Shown one piece after another: positions 35,761 through 43,898 of a stretch of 64,000 nucleotides of DNA. This stretch comes from Gammaproteobacteria bacterium (lineage in GTDB: Bacteria > Pseudomonadota > Gammaproteobacteria > Steroidobacterales > GCA-2729495). The notes under the pieces are model-generated. The model was not told where the DNA came from, did no database searches, and saw nothing but the letters and a program-made list of their open reading frames with translations. A program made the position numbers and the translations under genes. How positions within the stretch are numbered: position 1 is the first letter of the stretch; every line of letters begins with the position of its first letter. The stretch is from positions 2,530,992-2,594,991 of the forward strand of contig CP054183.1 in the NCBI GenBank assembly GCA_015709695.1, read 5' to 3'.

Positions 35761-35909
35761 AGTCATCCTCTCCGGAGAAATCCGTTCGCGACCCGACCGG
35801 CACCCGCTGCGTCGCCGACGCACCTCGGCAACCGGGATACCGGAACCCGGGGCGGATTATGCACGACGCCCGCCCCGCCTACATCCCGGGCCTGATTCGC
35901 CGCGCTTCG

Positions 35910-35934
35910 TGCAGATTGCCGCACTTAGTGCAGC
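35910..35934. promoter_or_regulatory. Symmetric sequence upstream of the RHS gene
   Basis: GCACTTAGTGC (35922-35932) is a perfect 11-base palindrome. GTGCAG occurs at 35910-35915 and 35929-35934 as direct repeats 19 bp apart. It lies in the 252-bp interval between the OMP gene and the RHS start, about 80 bp before the ATG, where an operator would sit. No factor is assigned. Confidence 0.35.
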
Positions 35935-36012
35935 AACCGCCGGGATTGGCGCATCGCTGCCCGCCACCACCGCTGCTTTGATGCCTGCCATCGACTCGAG
36001 CGGAGACGGGAC

Positions 36013-39000
36013 ATGCGCACAGCCTGGTGGAGAATGGTGCTTCTGCCGATCTTGCTCATCGCCGGCACGGCCCGGGGGGCGACCGTGCCGGGCCGGGTCG
36101 ACGGCAGCTTCGAGGCCACCGCCACGGGTGCGGTGGCCTATTCGGTGCCGGTCACGGTGGCCGCCGGCATGAACGGCCTGCGGCCGGCGATCGGCCTCGA
36201 GTACAACAGCCAGTCCGCGCGCGGGGAAGCCGGGGCGGGCTGGTCCCTCAGCGGCTTCTCGATCATCAGCCGCTGTCCGCTCACGGTCGCCCTCGATGGG
36301 CGCGTCCAGGGCGTGCGCTTCTCGCGCCAGGACCGCTACTGCCTCGACGGCCATCCGCTGGTGCTGATCTCGGCGGTGCCGGGAGTCAGCGGCGCCCAGT
36401 ACCGCACGGAGCTGCACAACTACGAAGTCGTGACGATGCTGGGCGCGCTGGGAACCGGCCCGCTGTCGTTCGAGCTTCGCCGCCCCGATGGCCTGGTGTA
36501 CCGCTACGGCAACGACGCCGATTCCCGGGTCGAGGCGCCCGGCACCGGCGAGGTGCGCGCCTGGGCGCTCAACGAAGTCGAGGACCGTTTCGGGCAGCGC
36601 ATGGCCTTCCAGTACCAGGAAGACGCGGTGGCGGGCGAGCACTACCCGACCGAGATCCTCTGGAGCTATGGCGCCGGGGAAACCCCGGCACAGGCGCGCT
36701 ATCGCCTGGCCTTCAGCTGGGAAGCACGCCCGGCGGATGACCAGCGCAGCGGCTACACCTGGGGTTCGCCCTGGCGCGAGTCCCGCCGCCTGAGCGCCAT
36801 CGAGTATGCACACGACGCCGGCAGCGGCTTCACCCGCGTGCATCGCTACGCGCTCGGCTACGCGACACCGGTGCCGGGTGGTGTGCGGCGCAGCCGGCTC
36901 GCCAGCATTGCCCAGTGCGGGCCCCGCGATTGCCTGCCACCGACGACCTTCCAGTGGGACGACGGCCCCGCCACACGCGAGGCGCTGAACCTGCCGGCGA
37001 TCCCGGTCGACGGTGCCGTACCCGGTGACTTCGACGGCGACGGCGCCACGGACCTCTACGGCGCCCACCAGGGCCACTGGGCCGTGTGGCCGTCGGACCC
37101 GCAGTCGGGCGGCTTTCGCGCACCGGTGGTGGTGGGCGGCAGCATCACGGAGAACAGCGTCGGGCTGCCCATCGACTACAACGGCGATGGCCTGACCGAT
37201 CTCATGGTCGCGTCCAGCCAGGGTCCCGACTGGCTGGTCTACCAGGCACCATCGGTGCCCGGCGAGGCCTTCAGCGTACGCAACACCGGCGTATCGCTGT
37301 CCGCCGGCGCGGAACTGGCCCCCGTGGATCTCGACGGCGACGGCTTCGAGGACATCGCCTACCTGCGTGATGGCCAGGTCCTCTACCGTCGCAACACCGG
37401 CGGCGCCTTCGAAGCCGAGAAGGGGGCGGGCCTGCCGGCCGTACCGGCGGCCAATCGCCTCCCGTCAGGCAATCCTGGCCTGCTGGAAGTCGGCGACTTC
37501 GACGGTGACGGCCGCGCCGACCTGCTGGTGGCGCGCTCATCCGCGGCCCCGGGGGGCGGCGGCTATCGCTGGGAGGCGCTCCTCGCCAACGGCTTCGGCT
37601 TCGGCCCGGATGCCATCGCCACGTTCACCACGGAAGCCACCCCGGGCAAGGTCCTGGTCCTCGACCTCAACGGGGATGGCCTCTCCGATGTCCTGCGCCA
37701 TGCCGACGGCGCCTGGCACAGCCTGCTGAGCCACGGCACCGCGGCCGGCGGACTCCCCGGCCTGGTACCGCAGGCCTGCGCCGCCATCCCGGGAACCGGC
37801 GCACAGGGCCAGGCCACCGCGATCGACTACGACGGCGATGGTCGCAGCGACCTCGTGCTGGGCACGCCGGGCGGAGCGTGGAGGGTTCACCTCTCCGACG
37901 GTGCCTGTCCCGATCCCGCCGGCCAGCTGATCGACGAGACGCTGCCCCAGGCCGGCGGCGTGAGCCGGCTGCTGGTCGCCGATGCCGACGCCGATGGCAA
38001 CGCCGACCTGCTGTTCGGTTCGGCCAGCCAGCCCGCCTGGTCACTGCTTCGCCATGTGCCCCCGCCGGGTCCGGACGGCAGCCCGGGCGCGCCGCGGCCC
38101 GAGCTGATGCGCCAGCTGCGCGACGGGCTGGACAACGCCATGACCTTCAGCTTCCAGACGCTCGGCCGGATGCCCGGATACCGGATGTCCGGCAGCCATC
38201 CACCGGGCTCGATCGCCCTGCGGGGCGGCGCGCTGCCGGTGCTCGCCCGCTACACGGTCTCCGGCGCCGGCCGCTACGACGTCAGCCTCGAATACAGCGG
38301 CGCACGCCGTGACCGGCAGGGACGGGGCTTCCTCGGCTTCGAGACGGTGGCCTCGCTCGATTCACGCCAGGGGCTGCGCTCCGTCACCCGGTTCCGCCAG
38401 GACTTCCCGTTCATCGGCCGCGTCGAGGAGATCACCACCTGGGACCAGGACCGCAAGGTGTCCGTCTACGATCCGACCTGGGCCATGGCCGTCGGCCCGC
38501 CGGCGATGGTGCTGAACACGCGCTTCGTGTACCTCACCGGCGACCTGACGGAAGACTACGAGGTCGACGCCGACGGCGGCCTGCGGGGCAGCCTGGTCCG
38601 GTCGGTGCGTCGCACTCTCACCTGGAACCTGATCCACGGGGCGCCCAGCCGTGAAGTCACGGAGACGACGTCGCCCCTGGACCCGGGCCGCAGTTTTCGC
38701 ACCACCCGCAGCACCACCTTCGACGACGCGGCGGGTGCCGCCGGCTGCCTCGCCCTGCCGACCCGCATCGATACCTCGCGCGACGCCACGGGGGTGGCCA
38801 CCCGCTCGCGCACGCAGCTGGTGACCTACAGCAGCACGACCTGCCGGGTCATGAGCGAAACCGATGCCACGGCCAGCGCCCCCGCCCAGCAGCTGCGCAG
38901 CACCTACGCCTACGACGCCGCCGGCCGCACGACGAGCGTCACCCGCACCGATGTGGCCGGCCAGCTGCCGGCCCGCGTCAGCCGCTTCGCCTATGCCAGT

Positions 39001-42000
39001 GGCAGCAGCCGCCCGCTGACCGAATCCCGGGTGATCAGCGGCGAGGCGGATCATGTGGTCGGCCATGCATGGAACGACGCCCTCGGCCTGGAGACCGGGC
39101 GTTCCGAGCCGCGGGGCTTCGTCACCGGCTGGCAGCACGATGACTTCGGTCGCATTCGCACCGAAAGCCGCTCGACCGGGAGCACGACCACCACCTACTC
39201 CGCCTGCGGGCCGTGCTTCGCACCGGGTGCACGCTATGCCATCCGCGAGACGCGCAGCGATGGCTCCTGGGGCGAGACGCAGCACGACGGCGCGGGCAGG
39301 GTCCTCGGCCGGGCGTCGGTCCTGGTCGATGGCCGCAGCAGCCGCCAGCTGTTCGAGTACGACGCGCTGGGCCGGCTGCAGCGCCAGTCGGCACCGTACC
39401 TGGCCGATGCGTCCACCCTGTACTGGACCACGCTCACCCACGACCTGCTGGGCCGACCCAAGAGCCTAGACCAGCCGATGAGCGAGGCGATACCGTCCGG
39501 CATCGAGTCCGCCTTCATCTATGCCGGCCTGGAGACCACGGCGCGCAATGCCGCCGGCTACGAGACCGTGATGCGCCGGGATGCCGGGGGCCGCGTCACG
39601 CGGGTGACCGCCCTGCTCGGCAGCACGATGACCTACGCCTACGACGCCTCCGACCAGCTGACCGGGACAGTCGATGCCGGCGGCCACGGCCGGCAGTTCA
39701 GCTACGACGAGCGCGGGCTGCTCGTGGAATCCGTCGATCCCGATGCCGGCAGGCGCAGCTTCGCCCATGACGCCTTCGGGCAGCTCATCCGGCAAAGCGA
39801 CGGCAAGACGCCCGCCAACGTCATGACCCTGGAGTACGACCAGCTCGGGCGGCTGGTACGCCGGGTCGAGCCGGAGGGAACGACCGTGTGGAGCTTCGTG
39901 GCGACGGGCGCGGGCCGTGGCCTGCCGCAGTCCGTGACGGCGCCCACTGATCGCGGGCCGGCCGGCTTCCAGGAAGCGTATGTGTACGACAGCAAGGGCC
40001 AGCTCCTGCGCACGTCGACCACCATCGACGGCAGCAGCTACCAGACCGACTATGCCTATGGCGCGGAGGGCAGGCTGGCCGCCATGACCTATCCGGCCAC
40101 CGTCGGCTGGCGGCCGCAGTTCCGGTTCGGCTACGCCTTCGGGCACCTCAGGTCCATCACCGAGGAGAGCCTCGGGCTGAATCCCGTCTATACCCTGCTG
40201 GAGATGGATCCCCGCGGCCGCGACAGCTGGTCGAGCTTCGGCAGCGAGGAGATCGAGGAACGCAACATCTACGACCGCGCCTCCGGGCGGCTGGCGGAGA
40301 TCAAGGCCGGCCCGTCGATGGTGCCGACCGCCATCCAGTCCTACGCCTACGAATGGGATGTCGTGGGCAACCTGCTGGCACGGCACAACCGGCTCGCCTC
40401 TCCCGTGCTGTCCGAGCGCTTCACCTATGACGCGCTCAACCGGCTGATCCAGGCAAGCCTGAACGGCACCCGCTCGGTGGGCATGAGCTACAGCACCGAC
40501 GGCAACATCCGCTCGAAATCCGATGCGGGCAGCTTCAGCTACGGCACGGGATCGCAGCCGCCGCACGGCGTCACGGCCGTGTCCGGTGGCCCGCGTGGCG
40601 CCATGGGCTTCGCCTACGACGCCAACGGCAACATGACCAACCGCAATGGCACGTCCCTGACCTGGACCAGCTACAACCTGCCCAGGCAGATCTCCCGCGG
40701 CGCCGACTTCGCGCGCTTCAGCTACGGGCCGGACCGGGCCCGCATCAGCCAGGAGACCAGGACCGGCTCCAGCCAGAAAACCATCCACTACGTCGGCCCG
40801 CACTTCGAGGTCGAGACCGAGGGCAGCACGCGACGCTACCGTGCCACCGTTTTCGCCCACGGCCGGGCGGTCTACAGCCAGGTGGAGTCGACTCCGAACG
40901 GCCTCGAGGCCTACTACGTCCTGCACGACCATGCCGGAAGCGTGGACCGCCTGGTGCGCGCCGTCGGCACCGGCAGGAATATCTTCGCGCTGAGCTTCGA
41001 TGCCTGGGGCAAGCGGCGCAACACCAACTGGAGCGTCGACGCCACCGACCAGCGCTACGGCGACGCGCACTGGGTCGAACGCGGCTTCACCGGGCACGAG
41101 CACCTGGACAACATGCAGCTGGTGCACATGAACGGCCGGCTGCAGGATCCCCTGCTCGGGCGGATGCTGGCGCCGGATCCCGTGCTCGCGGGCGGGCTCG
41201 ATCCCCAGGCCCTCAATCCGTACAGCTATGCCAACAACAATCCGGCCAGCTACTTCGATCCCAGCGGCTACCTGTTCAGCAAGCTGCGCAAGGTGATCCG
41301 GCGGGGCCTGCACCGCATCGGGCATGCCGGGCAGCGGCTGGTCCGCAACTGGGGCCGTCCCATCGTCGCGGCAGTCGCCGCGTTCTACACCGCGGGGGCG
41401 GTGTCATCCTGGGCTTACGCCGCACAGATCTCCGCAGCCGGGGCAGCCGCGAGCGCGGCCGGCGGCGTGGTCGCGGCCGACACGCTCGCCGCGGCGACCA
41501 TATCGAGCACGGTGGTCGGTGCCGCCGCGGGGGGTGCCGTGGCAGGCGCCATCGCCACGGGGAACCTGCGCGGCGTTGCCGCCGGCGCCCTCACCGGTGG
41601 CCTGATGGGCGCCGTCGGCATCCAGTTCGGCGGCGGTTACAGCGCCGGCCGGGTGCTGGCGGAATCCACCATCGGCGGCCTGTCCGCCGAAATGCAGGGC
41701 GGGGAGTTCCGCAACGGTTTCCTGACCAGTGGTACGCTGTCCTCGCTGACCTGGGCTGCGGTGGAGATGCGGCGGGTGATGGTGGCGCAGTCGCGGCTGA
41801 ATCCCGAGAATGCAGGCGGCGTCAGCGATGGCTTTCGCGCTGACCAGTTCAAGCTGGGCGGGTGTCGCATGCCGTGCAGGAGCAGTCCCCTGGGCGGCGC
41901 ACAGGGCGGGGGTGGCCAGTTCCTCGGCATGGGATACGAGCCGGGATCATTCGTGGATCACCTTGTCGAGACCTATGCCGGTCCGCATGATTTCCTCAAC

Positions 42001-42147
42001 TCGCCGTTCTTTTATGACAACCTCGGCAACAACATCAACCGATCCTCCCTGTTCCTCGGTCTGAATGCCGGGAACGTGCTGCTCGCCACGCCCTTTGCCG
42101 CAGCCTCGGCAGTGCCAGGTTTCGCCTATGGTGCCTTCAATGATTGA
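36013..42147 (+). CDS. Secreted SpvB/VCBS/RHS-repeat polymorphic-toxin-like protein
   Basis: A 2044-residue protein. Residues 1-23 are a Sec signal peptide. Residues 25-330 resemble the SpvB/TcdB N-terminal domain (GRVDGSFEATATGAVAYSVP). About residues 335-690 hold at least seven FG-GAP/VCBS calcium-binding loops (DFDGDGATDL, DYNGDGLTDL, DLDGDGFEDI and others). Residues 900-1700 are YD repeats, closing with the RHS core RGFTGHEHLDNMQLVHMNGR and NPYSYANNNPASYFDPSGY at about 1750. After a Gly/Ala-rich hydrophobic region (about 1785-1880), a tip of 140 residues carries ETYAGPHDFLNSPFFYDN. RHS cores encapsulate such tips, which are often toxic; the activity of this one is not recognised. It overlaps the next gene by 8 bp. 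Confidence 0.9.
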   Translation: MRTAWWRMVLLPILLIAGTARGATVPGRVDGSFEATATGAVAYSVPVTVAAGMNGLRPAIGLEYNSQSARGEAGAGWSLSGFSIISRCPLTVALDGRVQGVRFSRQDRYCLDGHPLVLISAVPGVSGAQYRTELHNYEVVTMLGALGTGPLSFELRRPDGLVYRYGNDADSRVEAPGTGEVRAWALNEVEDRFGQRMAFQYQEDAVAGEHYPTEILWSYGAGETPAQARYRLAFSWEARPADDQRSGYTWGSPWRESRRLSAIEYAHDAGSGFTRVHRYALGYATPVPGGVRRSRLASIAQCGPRDCLPPTTFQWDDGPATREALNLPAIPVDGAVPGDFDGDGATDLYGAHQGHWAVWPSDPQSGGFRAPVVVGGSITENSVGLPIDYNGDGLTDLMVASSQGPDWLVYQAPSVPGEAFSVRNTGVSLSAGAELAPVDLDGDGFEDIAYLRDGQVLYRRNTGGAFEAEKGAGLPAVPAANRLPSGNPGLLEVGDFDGDGRADLLVARSSAAPGGGGYRWEALLANGFGFGPDAIATFTTEATPGKVLVLDLNGDGLSDVLRHADGAWHSLLSHGTAAGGLPGLVPQACAAIPGTGAQGQATAIDYDGDGRSDLVLGTPGGAWRVHLSDGACPDPAGQLIDETLPQAGGVSRLLVADADADGNADLLFGSASQPAWSLLRHVPPPGPDGSPGAPRPELMRQLRDGLDNAMTFSFQTLGRMPGYRMSGSHPPGSIALRGGALPVLARYTVSGAGRYDVSLEYSGARRDRQGRGFLGFETVASLDSRQGLRSVTRFRQDFPFIGRVEEITTWDQDRKVSVYDPTWAMAVGPPAMVLNTRFVYLTGDLTEDYEVDADGGLRGSLVRSVRRTLTWNLIHGAPSREVTETTSPLDPGRSFRTTRSTTFDDAAGAAGCLALPTRIDTSRDATGVATRSRTQLVTYSSTTCRVMSETDATASAPAQQLRSTYAYDAAGRTTSVTRTDVAGQLPARVSRFAYASGSSRPLTESRVISGEADHVVGHAWNDALGLETGRSEPRGFVTGWQHDDFGRIRTESRSTGSTTTTYSACGPCFAPGARYAIRETRSDGSWGETQHDGAGRVLGRASVLVDGRSSRQLFEYDALGRLQRQSAPYLADASTLYWTTLTHDLLGRPKSLDQPMSEAIPSGIESAFIYAGLETTARNAAGYETVMRRDAGGRVTRVTALLGSTMTYAYDASDQLTGTVDAGGHGRQFSYDERGLLVESVDPDAGRRSFAHDAFGQLIRQSDGKTPANVMTLEYDQLGRLVRRVEPEGTTVWSFVATGAGRGLPQSVTAPTDRGPAGFQEAYVYDSKGQLLRTSTTIDGSSYQTDYAYGAEGRLAAMTYPATVGWRPQFRFGYAFGHLRSITEESLGLNPVYTLLEMDPRGRDSWSSFGSEEIEERNIYDRASGRLAEIKAGPSMVPTAIQSYAYEWDVVGNLLARHNRLASPVLSERFTYDALNRLIQASLNGTRSVGMSYSTDGNIRSKSDAGSFSYGTGSQPPHGVTAVSGGPRGAMGFAYDANGNMTNRNGTSLTWTSYNLPRQISRGADFARFSYGPDRARISQETRTGSSQKTIHYVGPHFEVETEGSTRRYRATVFAHGRAVYSQVESTPNGLEAYYVLHDHAGSVDRLVRAVGTGRNIFALSFDAWGKRRNTNWSVDATDQRYGDAHWVERGFTGHEHLDNMQLVHMNGRLQDPLLGRMLAPDPVLAGGLDPQALNPYSYANNNPASYFDPSGYLFSKLRKVIRRGLHRIGHAGQRLVRNWGRPIVAAVAAFYTAGAVSSWAYAAQISAAGAAASAAGGVVAADTLAAATISSTVVGAAAGGAVAGAIATGNLRGVAAGALTGGLMGAVGIQFGGGYSAGRVLAESTIGGLSAEMQGGEFRNGFLTSGTLSSLTWAAVEMRRVMVAQSRLNPENAGGVSDGFRADQFKLGGCRMPCRSSPLGGAQGGGGQFLGMGYEPGSFVDHLVETYAGPHDFLNSPFFYDNLGNNINRSSLFLGLNAGNVLLATPFAAASAVPGFAYGAFND
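42038..42131 (+). repeat. RHS 3'-end repeat, copy A
   Basis: This 94-base stretch encodes the NRSSLFLGLNAGNVLLATPF part of the RHS C-terminus. It recurs about 705 bp further on (copy B) with scattered substitutions and a one-base deletion. Confidence 0.85.
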
Positions 42148-42727
42148 CGGCAGGCTGTTTCGCAGGATGCTGGTGGCTGCTCTGGCGCTCACTGCCTGTG
42201 GCTGCATTCCGTGGCGGTTTTCCGGCTATGAGCCGTCGGGCCCAGGGCAGCGCGAACCCGGCTTCTGCGTGGCAGGCATCCATACCCGGCTCAAGCAGGA
42301 GGCATTGCACGGTGTCGGCGTCCACTGGCAGGCGGATCGTGACGATGGCGCAGACACCGTGCTGCTGCATGTCTACCTGACCGTGCCAGCGGGCGTGGTG
42401 GTGCGCCTGCAGTCCGCGGATCTGGTATTCCGCAGCGAAAGCTGGCCCGAGCCTCGCCATCTGACAGTGCAGGCGATCACGGCACCGGGCCCGGACTCCC
42501 TTCCTGTCGGCGCTGAACTCATCGGGCCGGCCGACCCGGCCTGGGGGCAATTCGACCTGTGGTTCTTCCCGGAGAGGGCCGGCAGCTTCATGTGGACCGG
42601 CATTCCGGCAGCACCGGAATTCAGCATTGCGCTGCCATTGCTGACCATCGATGGCGAGGCCTGGCAGGCGCCGCCGGTCACCTTCAAGGCATTCAGCCGC
42701 TGGGGGGTCTACACCTGCGTACAGTGA
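42140..42727 (+). CDS. Candidate immunity lipoprotein 1
   Basis: A 195-residue lipoprotein. The signal peptide MIDGRLFRRMLVAALALTAC ends in the lipobox LTAC. The mature protein starts with GCIPWRFSGYEPSGPG and is beta-rich, with two more cysteines (GFCVAG and the terminal YTCVQ) that may form a disulfide. It is about half identical by eye to the second lipoprotein 117 bp downstream. The ATG at 42140 overlaps the RHS stop by 8 bp, giving translational coupling as in toxin/immunity pairs. Membrane anchoring would suit neutralising a toxin in the periplasm. No family recognised; the immunity role is inferred from context. Confidence 0.7.
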   Translation: MIDGRLFRRMLVAALALTACGCIPWRFSGYEPSGPGQREPGFCVAGIHTRLKQEALHGVGVHWQADRDDGADTVLLHVYLTVPAGVVVRLQSADLVFRSESWPEPRHLTVQAITAPGPDSLPVGAELIGPADPAWGQFDLWFFPERAGSFMWTGIPAAPEFSIALPLLTIDGEAWQAPPVTFKAFSRWGVYTCVQ

Positions 42728-42742
42728 CCCGGCCCAGCCGGC

Positions 42743-42836
42743 ACCGATCCTCCCTGTTCCCTGGTCCGACGCCGGGAACGTGCTGCTCGCCGCGCCCTTT
42801 GCCGTGGCGTCGATGGTACCGGGTGCCGCATAGGGT
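42743..42836 (+). repeat. RHS 3'-end repeat, copy B (decayed)
   Basis: A second copy of the RHS 3' end: in one frame it reads DAGNVLLAAPFAVASMVPG, then stops. It differs from copy A by substitutions and one deleted base that breaks the reading frame, so it is a non-coding remnant. It lies just upstream of the second lipoprotein. Confidence 0.85.
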
Positions 42837-42843
42837 GCGCTCA

Positions 42844-43428
42844 GTGACCAGGGCTGCTGCAGCGGTCGCGTCGATCATCGCCATGGCGCTGATGGCAACG
42901 GGATGCATGCCGTCGAAATTCTCGGGATATGAACCATCGGGCCCCGGCATCAGGGAGGACGGTTACTGCGTGGCGGGGGTCCGCGACAATCTTCGTGTCG
43001 AGGCGCCCCATGGCGTGCAGGTGCACTGGCGGGCATCCCGTGACCAGGCCGCGGATGCGATCCTTCTCGACGTCAATGTCTCCGTACCCGACGGAGTCAT
43101 CGTGCAACTGCGCTCCCCCGATCTCGTCCTCAGCAGCGAGGAGTGGGCTCGTCCCCAGCTGTTGCCGATCGCGGAGATCAGCGCTCCAGGTCCACGGAAC
43201 CTGGCTCCGGACGCCCAGCTGGCGGGTTCTGCCGATGCCTCCCGCGGCAATTATCATTTCTGGTATTTCCCGGTTGGCAGGGGCATGACGTCGAAAACCG
43301 GCATCCCTGCCGTATCGGCCTTCAGCGTCCAGCTGCCGCCGCTGCTGATCAATGGCGACGCCTGGGAATCCGCACCGGTGGCTTTCCGTGAATTCACCCG
43401 CTGGGGCGTCTACACCTGCGCGCAGTGA
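42844..43428 (+). CDS. Candidate immunity lipoprotein 2 (paralogue)
   Basis: A 194-residue lipoprotein paralogous to the preceding one. The signal peptide AAAAVASIIAMALMATGC ends in the lipobox MATGC. Then come FSGYEPSGPGIREDGYCVAG, VQVHWRASRDQAADAILL and the shared ending RWGVYTCAQ. The start is a GTG at 42844 (or 42835); no ATG fits. It is preceded by the decayed RHS end rather than an intact toxin gene, so it looks like an orphan immunity gene from a duplicated cassette. Divergence from its paralogue is high relative to the flanking repeat. Confidence 0.7.
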   Translation: MTRAAAAVASIIAMALMATGCMPSKFSGYEPSGPGIREDGYCVAGVRDNLRVEAPHGVQVHWRASRDQAADAILLDVNVSVPDGVIVQLRSPDLVLSSEEWARPQLLPIAEISAPGPRNLAPDAQLAGSADASRGNYHFWYFPVGRGMTSKTGIPAVSAFSVQLPPLLINGDAWESAPVAFREFTRWGVYTCAQ

Positions 43429-43434
43429 CCCGGC

Positions 43435-43860
43435 TCAGCCGGCACCGATCCGCTGCCCTGCCCAGTCGATCACTTCCCTGACCCGGGGCGAGGCGATGGC
43501 GCGGGCATCGGCGAAGCTGCACCAGCGGAATTCGCTGTGCTCGGGGCGTCCGGTCTCCGGGTTGGGGAGGATGGCGACGTCGCTGCGCGAAGTGACGGCG
43601 AGGTAGTAGCGGGCGGTCTTGCCGCGGCTGTAGGGCCCGGTCTCGTGGAAGTCCTCGCCCCAGGGCAGTACCAGGTCGTCGAGGCTGGTCTCCTCCCGCA
43701 CCTCGCGCAGGGCAGCCTGCAGCGGTTGCTCGCCGGCTTCCAGCAGGCCCTTGGGGAAGTCCCAGTGGGTGAAGGCGCGCAGCAGCAGCAGGCGCCAGCC
43801 GTCCCGCGTCTCCCGCAGGACCACGGCCCCGCAGGACAGCACCTTGTGTCCCCGTCTCAT
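43435..43860 (-). CDS. Nudix hydrolase, Ap4A-hydrolase-like
   Basis: A 141-residue Nudix protein beginning MRRGHKVLSCGAVVLRE. The box is GLLEAGEQPLQAALREVREE, then TSL: it keeps the leading G, the first Glu and REUxEE, with Ser in place of the last Gly. The order HWDFPKGLLEAGE is typical of bis(5'-nucleosyl)-tetraphosphatases. It is convergent with the lipoprotein genes, and the 3' end lies 6 bp from the lipoprotein 2 stop. A TATACT box on the minus strand just upstream may be its -10. Confidence 0.85.
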   Translation of the reverse strand: MRRGHKVLSCGAVVLRETRDGWRLLLLRAFTHWDFPKGLLEAGEQPLQAALREVREETSLDDLVLPWGEDFHETGPYSRGKTARYYLAVTSRSDVAILPNPETGRPEHSEFRWCSFADARAIASPRVREVIDWAGQRIGAG

Positions 43861-43898
43861 GGGCCATGCAGTATATAGATGCCCGTGCCCCGGGCACT

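Noticed and set aside
37000-38050. Possible DNA tandem repeat array
   Set aside because: The repeated D-x-D-x-D-G loops are protein-level VCBS repeats with diverged DNA, not a DNA repeat array.
39466-41325. A 619-codon minus-strand frame inside the RHS gene
   Set aside because: RHS repeats produce long antisense frames; the plus frame has a signal peptide, VCBS loops and the RHS core.
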